Source: Orychophragmus violaceus
Lineage: Eukaryota > Streptophyta > Magnoliopsida > Brassicales > Brassicaceae
NCBI GenBank assembly: GCA_030180135.1
Contig: CM058240.1
Span: 74,023,581 to 74,087,580 of the forward strand
Length of the DNA: 64,000 nt
Direction of reading: 5' to 3'
Below are positions 10,817 through 22,477 of the stretch, piece by piece. The notes beneath the pieces are model-generated. The model did no database searches, was not told the DNA's origin, and worked only from the letters and a program-made list of their open reading frames with translations. Within the stretch, counting starts at the first letter, position 1, and each line of letters begins with the position of its first letter. The position numbers and the translations under genes were made by a program.

Positions 10817-12224
10817 TCAAAATTCAGAATCAGTGCTTTCTCGATTACGATCTTGTGGCAAGGAGGTGGAGCCAAGCTCGACATCGTTGTCCAACATCCC
10901 TCGAGAACCGCTCCGAGTCATCGTCGTGACTCGACCACTCTTCTTGGACAACATTCTAAAATACGCATGTGGAGCCATCCTGTTAAAATTTAAAAATCTT
11001 GAGTCGTTAATCTCACTTCAAGAAAGCAGTGACAAGACGGTAAAATGCTTTTTACCATTGTCGTCGTATGGGTAAGGAAAAAAGTGGAGGTAAGTGAAAG
11101 AAGCGACAAATATGCCGATGATCACTCCGGCGAAGACGTCTGTCCAATTGTGCCAGTAGTCGTCGACGCGTGATATTTCGATAAGAATTGCGACTAGTAT
11201 GGGTAAGAACACGATTCATATCTTCGCTATGTGTCCCTATCTGTCAAAGACTTTGATTTTACCCGATAAGTACCACGCCAAGAATGTTAAACCAGCAAAT
11301 GACCCTGCTTATACCGTGATTGGCCGGCTTGATTAGACCGGAAACAATTCATTGCAAACTAGTTATATATAGTAATATTTTAGAAGACTTACACGAAGTA
11401 TGACCACTAGGGAAACTCTTGTAACCTTCTTTGATTAAATTTTTAACTACATGGCACACAACATCCTTAGTTTCCGAGTCAAATTTCTGCATTTGTTTCA
11501 AATTTGTACAAAATAAGAAATAAATCCCTCATATTAAACTAATTTAATTGTGGTAAATTATAGTGATGTTCATACCGGTTTACCATTGGGAAAACATCGG
11601 TAAAAGAAGTTGGGTCGTGGCTTACCGACGGAATTTTTGATGGAGTCAGTGGTGACTCAGTCACAACGCATGAGAATGCAAGACTTGTACACAATGTACA
11701 CATATTAGTAATCACACCGATCAATGATATATATTAGTGTGGATTTCGGTTTATTATTCAATACATGAAGTGAAGTAATACACTTATGCATGCACGATAA
11801 AGTAGTAGAAATTAACTCACCGAGAATGGTGTGATGAAGATCATAAACATCACTCCGAAAGTAATAGTACACTGTGAATGTGCATATAGGAACCATTATA
11901 CAAATAATCTACACACACAATAAATATAACATCAATCAGCAACAGTTGCAATGCTTTCTTTTGATGGAAGCCACAATGAAATTATAGTTTTCTTGTGAAG
12001 CAAGTTTACTTATCGGAACAGCCCACATAAGGATTGTGTCTTGAAAATGGGAAAGTGAGATCGGTCAACATATTTGGTACGATGAAACAGTGAAAAGGCT
12101 CGATGACGTTGAGGACAACGTCAATCAGACCGAGCAGGACAGGGATGAACAAGTCATGTAGATGTTCTCGGGCTACCTTCCATCCATGGCTCTTCACCGT
12201 GTGAGATCCAAGTATTTTAGCCAT
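10817..12224 (-). pseudogene. Lipid phosphate phosphatase pseudogene, LPP4/LPP3-like (PAP2 family)
   Basis: The minus strand gives about six exons: 12224-~12010 (start MAKILGSHTVKSHGW), ~11896-11822 (YYYFRSDVYDLHH), ~11690-11575, ~11492-11393, ~11305-11057 and 10979-10817. All three PAP2 phosphatase motifs can be read: KNSVGKPRP, SFPSGHTS, and SRVDDYWHNWTDV. The family removes phosphate from phosphatidate and diacylglycerol pyrophosphate in membranes. GT/AG sites are visible, for example a GTAAGT donor after SGHTS. The copy is dead: TAG at 11237-11239, TGA at 11215-11217, and apparent 1-bp losses near 12043, 11660 and 10975. It is most like Arabidopsis LPP4 or LPP3 from memory; which one is not certain. 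Confidence 0.88.
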
Positions 12225-12924
12225 CTCTCATGCTACTTAATTAACCTAAAATAAAAGTTTCATTGTAACATCCGTATACATAATATATCTCCTTGTTTTC
12301 TTTTTTTTTCGGATCAAATTTTTAGTTTTGTTATGCAAAAGTCCTCCGGTTAAAATTCTATACTAGGATTTTGTTTCTTCATTTTGTTCATATCATAAAT
12401 AAACGCAATGAAGGAACTACTTACCAGAATAAACCAAATAAATCATTTGTTTCAGGCTTAATTGAGGATGACACTTTTTTTGTAGGATGAAACAATTTCA
12501 TAAAGAACAAATCTGGATTCATCATGCATGCTTAAATGAATAAACAATTGTTACATAGAGAGATGCTGATGTAATAATAATAGGATACCTGGTGAAATGC
12601 GAGACAAATTGAACGCTGATGGAGGGCTAAAAACCCTAATTATCTTTTCTATTACGATCACAATTATAATTTACAGACGAATCTAAAAGCAATACTTTTG
12701 AAACGGTAAATGGGAATGTGAATTAGGGAGGGATGATAAAATATATGTTTATCGCAAAATTAAGGTTTTTTCCAAAACAATTATGTTACTTTAGAATTTT
12801 TAAGATGTTTCGTATCACTTTAATCGTTGGTATCGCTTTTAAAACCAAAATAATTATACTTATCACCTTTTGACTTGGATATGTAATTATGATCATTTTA
12901 TGGTAGTTAAAAATGTGTGATATA
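12225..12924. other. Non-coding stretch upstream of the LPP pseudogene
   Basis: AT-rich sequence with no coding signal or repeat I can name; it presumably includes the former LPP promoter and 5' flank. Confidence 0.5.
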
Positions 12925-12928
12925 TTTA

Positions 12929-13805
12929 GTTGTTAAAATCGATATTTCAAAACCTTATGATCAAGTCGAATGGGACATTTTAGAAGGTACAATGGAAGCC
13001 TTCGGTTTCTCTCACACTTGTATTTCCTGGATTATGGCATCATTCAAGTCTGTCATGTTCTCAGTAGTCATCAATGGCTCTCCATATGGGCATATAACTC
13101 CTCAACGAGAAATCTGTCAAGGTGACCCTTTATCACCATATCTTATTATTTTATGTGCGGATGTCTTAAGCCATATGATCACTACTCAATGTGCAAAGAA
13201 TAATATCAACGGACTTAAGATAGGAAACGGTGTACCACCTATTAGTCACCTACTGTTTGCTTATGACTCATTGTTCTTCATTCAAGCTAATGATCGTCAC
13301 TGTCGAGCAATGAAGAGAGTATTTGATTAGTATGAAAGTTGCTCTGGCCAAATGATACTTTTAGTTCACGTATCGAGGGTAATCGACAAGAGAGACTGAA
13401 ACTCCTGCTGGGCATTTCACACCAAGGCGGGGTGGAAAGTATTTGGGTTTACCGGAGCAATTTGGTTGAAAGAAAACAAAGATGTTTCATAGTATTGTTG
13501 ATAAAGTCAAACAAAAACTTCATCATGGTCATGAAAGTTCCTATCTCCGGCTGGTAAAGAGATTATGCTATAAAAAAGTAGGTATTTCTATGCCGGTTTA
13601 CTCTATTTCGTGTTTTAAATTACCAAGACTGATCACGGATGAGATCACTTCTCTTTTACGTCAGTTCTGGTGGGAGAAAAAACAAAAAACCAGCGGTATT
13701 CCTTGGGTAGCTTGGTCAAAGATTTTGTTACCAAAGAATCAAGGTGGAATAGGATTCATAGACCTACCCAAATTCAATGATGCACTACTTGGTAAACAGG
13801 CTTGA
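12929..13805 (+). pseudogene. LINE reverse transcriptase remnant
   Basis: The frame from about 12929 reads KIDISKPYDQVEWDIL, then CQGDPLSPYLIILCADVLSH and SHLLFAYDSLFF. These are LINE RT blocks; the catalytic FADD is FAYD here, so the second active-site region has lost an Asp. Stops follow at about 13328, and the thumb continues in other frames (13482-13802) with FWWEKKQKTSGIPWVAW and KNQGGIGFIDL, the usual end of the plant LINE RT. Confidence 0.88.
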
Positions 13806-15050
13806 CGCCTGTTAAAGAATCCCAACTCCCTTTTCGCAAGACTTTTCAAAGCAAAATATTACAAAGATTGCTCTGTTTTAGATGCAAAGCCCTATCGACT
13901 TCAATCTTTTGGATGGTTCTCAATTATCGTCGGACTGTAGGTTTTGAAGAAAGCTTTACGGCCAATGTTGGGGATGGAAACAATATCAGAATTTTCAAAG
14001 ATAATTGGCTCCAGACAAACCCTCCACGACCGGCTTCTGGCCTAGAAATATATTACAACCTTCGTGTTAGTAGATTAATCTCTGAAGAGGAAAAAACCCG
14101 AGTATGGAATGAAGCTGCTCGAAATGAATTCATTCATCCCGAAGACCACAGTTTGATAAGATCAATATATCTATCTCGATCACAAAGAGAGGATACACCT
14201 ATTTGGTCTCACACTCCCAATGGTATTTACACTGTGAAAATTGGATACCAAGTAGCCTGGAATTCCGATTTATCTACTGCTACAGTATTACCTTCTCATG
14301 CGAGTTGCCAGGACAAGTCAATCATATGGAATCTTCCAATACCGCCTAATCTAAAACATTTTCTCTAGCGTATCTTATCAAAAGCTCTCCCATGCACAAC
14401 TAGATTACTAACCAGAGGTATGAACATAGATCTGACTTGTCGGAGATGTGGTCTAGAGGATGAATCATTAAATCACATGATTTTCACATTCCAAACATAT
14501 GCCTTTTGGAACTTGAGTCAGTTATCCCATCTCAACATCAAATCAGATCCTTCTTTGAGTATAGATGATAATATCAGTGCTCTAATCCAACAAAAACAAA
14601 TTTCAGGCCTTAGTCTCGAAGAACAATTGATACCTTACTGGATTCTTTGGCATATTTGGAACTCAAGGAATACACTTCTTTTTAAAAATAAAGTGATTCC
14701 CAAGGAAACTGCAATAGGAAAATGCATTTCCGAGATGAAAGAATGGATCTCAGTCACATCGACATTTCAGCAGCAACATCCACAATCAGAACAAATTCAA
14801 CAACAATCTTGGCATCCACGCCTCCACAGTATCTAAAATGCAATTTTGATGCTTCCTTTAATTCCTCTAATGGTCAAAACTTACGGCGGTTGGATAATCA
14901 GAGACGAACGAGGACATTCAAAATTCTGGGGACGTCGAAATCTTGGATCTTCCATCTCTGCTCTAGAAGCTGAAGGTAAATCACTATTAGCAGCCATTAA
15001 TATGCTTGCCTCCAACACCGCTTAAATCACATTATATTTGAAGGGGATTG
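13806..15050 (+). pseudogene. LINE zinc-binding (zf-RVT) and RNase H-like domain remnants
   Basis: 14200-14368 carries DTPIWSHTPNGIYTVKIGY, the usual spacer before zf-RVT; 14420-14500 has LTCRRCGLEDESLNHMIF, the zinc-binding segment. The RNase H-like domain begins near 14836 (LKCNFDASFN) and continues in a shifted frame through a GGWIIRDERGH-type strand and ISALEAEGKSLLAAINM, until the SINE at 15098. Multiple frameshifts and stops. Confidence 0.82.
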
Positions 15051-15097
15051 TCTTCTACTCATACGTGCTTTATGCAATGGAGAACATCACATATCTA

Positions 15098-15245
15098 TTT
15101 TTTTTTTAATTACATCCTCTTAGGACGAGGTCCAAACCATGTTAAATTCACTATCCTTTGGAAAGGAGACCGCTCCCAACAGAAATCGAACCCATGTTGG
15201 CGGAAAGCTACTAGCTGATCTTTACCAACTGAGCCAACTCTTGTT
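15098..15245 (-). mobile_element. tRNA-derived SINE in the LINE RNase H region
   Basis: The minus strand has an A-box TGGCTCAGTTGG (15236 to 15225) and a B-box-like GGTTCGATTTC (15192 to 15182) spaced as in a pol III tRNA promoter, then about 75 bp of unrelated body and a terminal A run (15107 to 15098 as T10). This layout is that of Brassicaceae tRNA-related SINEs. It interrupts the LINE RNase H frame. The 5' border is approximate and no clear TSD could be fixed. It is not a tRNA gene: no cloverleaf acceptor stem can be closed. Confidence 0.72.
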
Positions 15246-15489
15246 GGTATCAAGGAACTATTTTGAATTTTATTACAAACATCTTTGAGAAGGCGGAATT
15301 GCTCTCCTCACATACTTTCAAATTCATTGGTCGATCATTATTAGGCTGCCCATTTTATAGCCTCTGATCACTCCATTTCCCTGGATACAAACAATTTCTT
15401 CATCTCATAACATAATGCCCTGTATTTGTATTTGGATTATGTAAACATTTCACTTAATTAATGAAAGTATGTACTTTGTCGGAAAAAAA

Positions 15490-16634
15490 TGCATGCTATA
15501 TGTGTTTTCTTAGTTGATAGATTTTCGGCCAGCTAGTATATTTTGATAGATAAGTTTTCGTGATGGCATATTTATAATAAACTAGGGTTTAATCCGTCTT
15601 ATACGGGTCATTGAGCAACTATTTGAACCCAAAAACTATTTTATTAATCAAAAGTTATATATTAAATTTTAATGAGTATTTTCTCAATTAAAAATAACAT
15701 TATTTCTTTTTTGTATTTTTTTATTAGAAGTTATAAACTTATCTCCCCATTGAAAAAATATCTTAAGAAAATATCATTGTTCTATATTTTTCAGTATTCG
15801 CTCTATTTTAGTTCTGCTAATGAATATAATGAAAGTTTTTTAAGTTTGCGGTTGATTGGTATTCAACACATAAATTATAAATTATTTCTCTCTTTTATAT
15901 ATTTGGTTTTTTTATTGATTGATATATTTCTTTTTTTGTATAGTTTATTTTAAAACTGATGAGTTAGACGATGCAATAAGATAATAATCGATTCACTTTA
16001 ATGGAAAAATATGATAAACATGATAAAAACCAAATATTGATGGTTATTATTTAATAATATATATTTTTGAAAATTTCATATGTTGTTAAGACCAATTAAA
16101 CCTTATTATCCAAATAATCTATAATATTTTTTTTTTAAAGTGTTATCAATTAGTTTTTAGAGTATGAGTGGTGATCCATTTTATTTTTATTCTGTTAGTT
16201 TGTATACTTTTAAAAAATAACTTTCTTATTAATATACAAATATATTATATATTTAACAAAAATTATTTATAATATTTTTAGTCTGAGCCCCTCCATAGGT
16301 TTGGGATATCTCCACGTTAATAAAAAAACATTCATTTACTAAATATATCTCTTTTAAATTGAAATCCTAATCTTGAAAATATTGAGATGTAAAATATTTT
16401 CGTCGAATTTAATAAATTAACTATAGTCTTTTTAATAGATTTTAAAAAATCAAGACATAAAAATGACAAATTATTTTTATCATTCCTTTCAAATTTTTTT
16501 GTATGTAGAAATATAATAAATACATTTTCATATTCATTTTTAAAACTTTTATTAAATATAAATCCAATATTAAAATTAATTGAACTAAATGTAGATAATG
16601 AGGTGGCACAAAGAAAAGAGAGAAATATATATAG
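15490..16634. other. AT-rich sequence without identifiable gene
   Basis: Very AT-rich. ORFs 15672-15953 (plus) and 16332-16649 (minus) are Phe/Ile/Leu/Ser-rich translations of low-complexity DNA without a domain. Confidence 0.5.
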
Positions 16635-16812
16635 ACAATAAATTTGCATGTATGTTTACATGATTGTAGATTTGTATGTTCATATCCAATGCTGGTAGAT
16701 CATTTATCAAACTTATGCAATTTTATATGGTTACATATAATGACAATAGATTTGCATGTATGTTTACATGATTGTAGATTTGTATGTACATATCCAATGA
16801 TGGTAGATTCGT
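16635..16812 (+). repeat. Imperfect direct duplication of about 65 bp
   Basis: The segment from about 16639 to 16700 (TTTGCATGTATGTTTACATG ...) recurs at about 16751-16812 with few changes. A shorter version is seen again near 18068-18105, just outside the TIR element. Confidence 0.7.
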
Positions 16813-17149
16813 ATGTAGGGATGTTAATATGGGTAAACCCACCCCATTTAGACCCATCCCATTTAGATCTAAACTCATTTAGACCATAAACTCTTTAAAG
16901 CTCATTTAGTTTTAAAGTTTAATAGGGTTTACCCATTTAGACCCATTAATTTTACATTCCATTTAAACCTATTTAACTCATTTAACTTATATGAATTTTA
17001 TTTAATTTTAATAATAATATATTTACATGAACAATTAATATCTGATTTTTTTTACTTTGTGTAATTAACAATATTTTATGAATAAGTAAATTTAATATGA
17101 TTCAGAAAATATATTTTAGCAAAACTGCGATTCAAATTTTAACGCCAAA

Positions 17150-17780
17150 AACGTGATTCTAATATTTTTCGCCAAAAATGCGAAATTGTATTTTCCCGCC
17201 AAAAACGCGGAATTGAGTTTTCCAGTCAAAAACGCGATTCTGCGTTTTCCAGCCAAAACGAGATTCCGCGTATTGCCGCCAAAAATGAGATTCCACGTTT
17301 TCCCGCCAAAAAATGGATTCTGCGTTTTCCCGCCAAATGTGATTCCGCATTTTTCCGCCAAAAACGTGATTCTGCGTTTTCCGCCAAAACGTGATTCCGC
17401 GTTTTCTCGCCAAAATCGTGATTCCGCATTTTCCTGCCAAAATCGTGATTCCGCATTTTTCCGCCAAATCGCGGTTTCACGTTTTCTGTCAAATTTCTCC
17501 ACGTTTTCATGTCGAAAACTAGGGTTGGGCATTTTACCCGAATCCGAACCCGAACGCGACCCGATATATAAAATACCCAAACGGGTTCTCTAGCCTTAAA
17601 CTCGAAAACCCAAAAATTCGACCCGAACGTCCAGGCCTATCGAAAACGCTATTCCGCGTTTTCCCATAAAAACGTGACTCCGTTTTTTCTTTCAAAAACG
17701 TAATTCTGCGTTTTCCGTCAAAAACGTAATTCTGCGTTCCATCAAAAACGTGATTCTGCATTTTCTCGTCAAAATTATGA
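17150..17780. repeat. Minisatellite of about 26-bp units
   Basis: About 17 degenerate units follow the pattern GCCAAAAACGTGATTCYGCG + TTTTCC, with unit length 24-27 bp. The array is split by the MITE at 17520-17639. Long open frames on both strands here (17116-17580 minus, 17153-17593 plus) are translations of the repeat, giving peptides such as ENAESRFWR over and over. Confidence 0.88.
17520..17639. mobile_element. 120-bp hAT-like MITE in the minisatellite
   Basis: The element starts TAGGGTTGGGC and ends GTCCAGGCCTA (reverse complement TAGGCCTGGAC). It is flanked by a perfect 8-bp direct repeat TCGAAAAC (17512-17519 and 17640-17647), the TSD length of hAT transposons. The interior is a run of CCGAA/ACCCG repeats typical of small Brassicaceae hAT MITEs. 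Confidence 0.85.
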
Positions 17781-18072
17781 TTTTTTACAAAAGTGAAATT
17801 AACTTATTTCTAATTATTTGTTTTTAGTTAAACTAATAAAATTATTTTTATATTTTAAATAATTTTAAAAATTAATTTTTGATTATGTTACAAAATATAA
17901 ATGAGTTAATAGGGTTATTATTTATTTAATATGAAAACCCTATTAGTAAATGGGTTTAAATGGGCTAACCCATTTAAATCCACAAAAAATATGATAAATA
18001 AATTTAAATGAGTATTTATTTTAATATATACCTATTGAAATCCCATTTATCAAAAGCCCATATTAACGTCAT

Positions 18073-18539
18073 GTATGTTTACATCTAATAATCAATGGTG
18101 GTAGACTTCTAATATACTTTGACCCAAAAAAAGACTTCTACTATACATACATTGAATTTCTTATGCAAATGCCGATCATAAACGTCAACTGATACATATT
18201 CTCCATAAAAAAATTATCATAATTTCGAAGGCAAATGTCACTAATAAACGCCAATGGCAATCGTAAGTTACAAAGTTGTAAAAAGGTTATTCTGAGTTTT
18301 TATTAAAATTTTATTTTTATATTATTATTGTATTATTTTTAATGTTAATAATATTTTCGTTATCAAAAGAATTTAAAAGAGTGTTTCAAAGAATTATGCA
18401 TTGATCTAATAACATATTTTAATATTATTTTGTAAATTTGGTAATTTTACAAAATTATTTTAGTAATTATTTTTATTATATATGTAATACATCATCTATA
18501 GTAAATTAGGACACAACAATCGTTGACCTTAAACGATAA
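18073..18539. other. AT-rich sequence without identifiable gene
   Basis: No ORF, TIR or LTR similarity seen, apart from the short repeat related to 16635-16812 at its left edge. Confidence 0.5.
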
Positions 18540-18968
18540 AGTTAGCTTAAAGAAGAGAATTTGAATTCCCAAACAAAAACTAAATGAAGAGAATGTAGAC
18601 TTGAATGATGAAGGAAAGCATGAGGAGAATGTGTGGGCCTCGGTGAACAAATGAAGCCCAACACAAAAACTGATCAAACGGCTAGTAAATTGCAGATACA
18701 GAAAAATAACAACTGCAGGTGGTCTTGCTGAGATAAGTGGTCCTGCAATGCCGTACAAGCCAGCTCATTTCATCTAATTCAAGAACCAATTTGCTGTTTT
18801 GGATGCATCCTAGTATCCATGTGTCTCATCCTTTGTTTAGGGTTTTCCTTCACTTTAATATATTAAGCATTTCCAATGTAATCATAACAATTTGAGCAAT
18901 GAATGCAATTAATTCATTTCATCTCCATTCTCTTATTTAAGCTTTATCATTAATTTATTTATGTTTTA
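18540..18968 (+). repeat. RE1-like 5' LTR
   Basis: Aligns over its full length with 30115-30543 (shared GTACAAGCCAGCTCATT, TTTAGGGTTTTCCTTCAC and TTCATTTCATCTCCA blocks). The first T of TGTTAG has become A. A degraded iMet primer site (TTGTATCAAAGGC) follows at 18970. Confidence 0.85.
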
Positions 18969-18969
18969 A

Positions 18970-20010
18970 TTGTATCAAAGGCATGAATACTTCCATGGAC
19001 CTATATTCTCAAACTATTCTAAATATTTCAAATTGTGTCACAATACAACTGATTATGCATGTACAACTACATATATTGGAAGAAGCAGTTTGAATCTTTT
19101 CTCTCTGACAAAGGGCTTTTGGGGTTTATCAATGGTTCCAATCATGAACCTTTGACAACGATCTCAGCTTCTTAGATTTGTGGTGGTAACAAGGTTGTTC
19201 CAAATCCAAGTTATCAAGCATGGCTCAGAACTGATCCAATCGTTCTATAATGGCTTCTTGGCTCACTTTCATAAGATATCCTAAGTGTGCTACTTGGAGC
19301 TACTACATCAGTAGGTTTGGCTGTCCCTGGAAAAACACTTCAATAGAGTATCATCCTCACGGTGGTTTGAGCTTCATAAGAGATTGCAAACGGTATCAAA
19401 ACCAGACAAGTCCATGTCTGATTATCTGAAATAAATAAAGGGCTTATACGACCAGCTTTCATCTGTGGGTAGTCATGTGCCATAAAGGATGAAATTTTTT
19501 GCTAGTCTATAAGGTTTAGACAGAGAGTATGAACCAATAAAGACCAGTGTTGAAGGTTCTCTTGAAGATGTTGTTCCTAGGCTAAACGGGTTTGAAGACC
19601 CACTAAAATTCTATGAAACTTCTTAGACATTTGCAACTCCTCACTTGGCCTTTAAAATTTCAACATATGCTTCTATATACAACATTATCGTGGAAGAGGT
19701 ATAACTATAATGGTCGGTTTGGAAACAGTCGTGGCAAAGGAGCCTATTCAACCAGTGGAAGAAGATTTCACCAAAAAATATCTCTAGTTGGTGGAAGCTC
19801 ATCTCCTTATGACTCCACCAACAGACCTCTTTGCAAAATTTGTGGACGTATGGGTCATAGTGCTCTTAAATTCTACAAACGGTATGATATCTCTTATTAA
19901 AGTTGTGATGTTCCTGCTGCATTTGGTGATATGTGTATTGCTGATGATCCTCCTTACAATGGGACTGAGTGGTATCCAGACACTGCAACATCAGCTCATG
20001 TAACAAGCTC
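18970..20010 (+). pseudogene. RE1-like gag and protease remnant
   Basis: Near 19200-19320 the translation resembles the copia gag segment NPSYQAWLRTD...WLLGSLS; near 19840-19885 there is a zinc knuckle CKICGRMGHSALKFYKR in which the last Cys is Phe; near 19960 WYPDTATSAHVTS is the protease start (usual WYPDSGA), with the catalytic Asp kept but the following SG changed. Many stops and frame changes. Confidence 0.75.
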
Positions 20011-20339
20011 ACAATAGAACCTTCAAACTGCTCAACCTTTCCTTATAAGTGAATCAGTAATGGTGGCTGATGTAAACCTTCTACCAGTTACATACTGGAT
20101 TTGTTTCTCTTCAATCAATGTAAGGTACTCTTTTTTTGAAGGAAGTCTTGGTTTGTCTTGGTGTTGAAAAGTCTCTATAGTCAGTATCTAAACTAACAAT
20201 TGATTATCCATATGAGTTTATATTTGATTTGATGGTGTCTATGTGAAGGACACACACACCAAGCAGTTACTGAAACAAGGAAATAATCTTAATGATATGT
20301 ATGCTTTGGAGAACTCTTCCTTTGTTGCATTCTATTATG

Positions 20340-21092
20340 TCAGGTAAGTTCAAGCAATTGATGAAGTCAGGCATCGACGTTTAGGCCATGCAAGTGCAGA
20401 GATTCTTCAACTCCTATCCAAGAATGAAGCTATTAGTATTAATAAAAAAATGAACAAGCTATGTGATTCATGTCAACTTGGAATAAGCTCAAGACTTCTT
20501 TTCTAGTTATGTTTTTATTGCTTCAAGACCGCTTGAGAGGATCATTATAACCTCTGGGATCCTTATCCGGTTCAACCTGTTCAAGGATTTCGTTACTATG
20601 TTATTTTCATAGATAACTTTTCCAGATATTGTTGGTTATATACTCTACGTTTGAAGTCTGATTTTTTTCCAGTATTTCTTATGTTTCAAGCGGTGGTAGT
20701 AGAGAACCAAATGAATTTGAAAATAAAAACATTCCAATGGGTGATGGTGAGGGTGAGTTCTTAAGCAATCAGTTTCTGTCTCACCTAACTAAGTGTGGGA
20801 TTAAACAGCTTCTTTCATGTCCTCACAAGCCACAACAGAATGGCATCACTGAATGTAAGCACAAGCATATCACTGAATTGGGTATGATCATGATGTTTGA
20901 CAGCAAAATGCCTTCCAATTTTTGGATTGAAGCAAACTTTACGGCTGCCTTTCTCAGCAGTTTATTGCCATCTTCTGTCGTCTCAAATCACAAGTCCCTA
21001 TGAAGCTTTGTTGAACAAGCGTCCATATTATTCTTCTCTAAGGGTCTTTGGGAATGAGTGTTATTCATATCTGATACTATACTAAAGCAACA
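20340..21092 (+). pseudogene. RE1-like integrase remnant, 5' piece
   Basis: From about 20360 the GAG-pre-integrase (RHRRLGHAS type) and from 20560 the integrase core can be read in pieces. 20737-21000 gives FLSHLTKCGIKQLLSCPHKP, then QQNGITECKHKHITELG: the QNG.(A/T)ERKHRHI motif with the catalytic Glu kept as TEC. The frame then runs into YEALLNKRPYYSSLRVFG and is cut at 21097. Confidence 0.8.
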
Positions 21093-21097
21093 AGCTC

Positions 21098-22477
21098 TGT
21101 AATACCTTGTCTCAAGATAACGTCAACGCGCAGATTACAAGTCAACATATGTTATTTTGATAAATTTGGAAGCTCAGGGGTATTTTTGGTAAATTCACCA
21201 AAGGTGAAGACGAGAAGCTTTGACAGGCCAAGTAATCATATTTTTATTTAAAATATTTATTAGAAGACGGAGAGCACTGAAATAAGAATTTTTGGAGGTT
21301 TTACGGGCTGTCAGGAATGGAAACCGACAAAACCGAGACAAAGATGGAAACACCTCTAAAGTATTCCAAAAATTATGAAATTTTGACCAAAGCTTTATTA
21401 AAGTATATATGAGCTATGATTAAAATCATTTGGTAAGATTTGACTCCTGTATTAAGATATGATTTTTGGATCATTAAAGAGTAATTAATGATCAAAAATT
21501 CAAAATAAAATTATATGGACTTGAGTTTGGATCAAGAGGGTTTGGACTGAGATATTAAGTGGTTTTGGACAAAAATCAAGCCCAAAATAGATCATGGGCC
21601 ACAAATTTTGATAGAAGGTAGTAGATGCATTGTATTGAATTTAAGTGCATTGAATCTAAAGGATGTAGTGTCAAGCATCCATGGACCTCCTAGAAGGGAG
21701 TTACAAGTGTAGGGTCGGGAGTGAAATACATTGTTTTGGCTTGAATTTGGTGTAGAAACGTGGAGAAAGATGGGGAGGGGATGTGTGGCAAGTGTAAGGT
21801 GTAAGAAGAAGAAGAAGATATTTGTTTTTAATTAAATGCTTGTGTGTTGTGGAGGTCATTTCATCTTGGTAGCACGTAATCAACCATCTTATTTTATTGC
21901 TTGTTATTGTTTGTTATTTTGGGTTTGGGTGGGATTTTTTAGCTGGTTTACTAGCATGTTTTGTTGGGAGCCAACTCACTGGCTAATCTTAGTTTGCCCA
22001 TTAGACGCATTTTGTGTTTTTCAGGTTAGGCTTAGCTCGGCGGACACGTAAGGCACTCAGAGTAGCTTCGGGTTCGCATTAGGCCGTGGTTTGTTTTTGA
22101 CTCGATTTCATGGTTTTATTTTGGTTTCGGATTTGGAGTTCCATAAGTTATCTTTCAAGAAACTATTAAATTAGATTAACAGATTTAAAAGATTTATAAT
22201 ACTTAAAACGGAATTATTTCCTGATATACGGTTTAGTCTAAACCGAACACAACTCGTGGAAGCGATACGGGTTGAAAAGCCTTATATCGTGGAAACGAGG
22301 TAACAGAGTCAATGATGGTTTGGTTCGAGCCATTGACTCAAACCAGACCGTTATCTGTCTTTTGTATTGTGATAAAATCTTCTCGTTTTGCATGCACGGG
22401 TTTGGCCGGTCATGTTCTTGTTTGGTTGTTGGTCGGTCAGCTCGTCGGTCAGTGGATAATGGGAAGGAGGCATTACA
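21098..22477 (+). repeat. Copy B 5' LTR, internally deleted (1380 bp)
   Basis: Its left 0.7 kb matches 25313-25965 and its right 0.65 kb matches 28240-28868. The middle, about 2.2 kb covering the TATA box, GA-rich leader and hairpin region, is missing; the join lies near 21800-21830. Ends TGTAATACC and CATTACA. Confidence 0.85.

Larger units (their letters stand above)
12925..15489 (+). mobile_element. L1-type LINE, 5'-truncated and decayed
   Basis: In order there are a reverse transcriptase core, a zinc-binding RVT domain and an RNase H-like domain, then an AT-rich 3' end finishing in a short A run (15482-15488). The 5' end starts inside the RT domain. The frame is broken at least six times. 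A SINE is inserted in the RNase H part. I could not define a convincing target-site duplication. Confidence 0.87.
16817..18072. mobile_element. Non-autonomous TIR DNA transposon (hAT-like)
   Basis: The left end AGGGATGTTAATATGGG (16817-16833) is matched by the inverted right end (18072-18057, ATGACGTTAATATGGG). Inside both ends are further inverted CCCATTTA-rich subterminal repeats. The flanks share GTATGT on both sides (16811-16816 and 18073-18078), part of a possible 8-bp duplication. There is no transposase. The interior holds a minisatellite. Confidence 0.6.

Noticed and set aside
15180..15245. tRNA gene on the minus strand
   Set aside because: A and B boxes are present but no acceptor stem or anticodon arm closes, and an A tail follows; a SINE fits better.
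15575..15625. Possible Helitron edge (CTAG followed by GGGTTTAATCCG)
   Set aside because: No TC start, terminal hairpin or partner end could be found.
15672..15953. 93-codon Phe/Ile-rich ORF, possible membrane protein
   Set aside because: AT-rich low-complexity DNA; no homologous frame or domain.
17116..17580. Long ORF with a repeated peptide (ENAESRFWR-like)
   Set aside because: Read-through of the 26-bp minisatellite; the opposite strand is open as well, and no start context or domain is seen.
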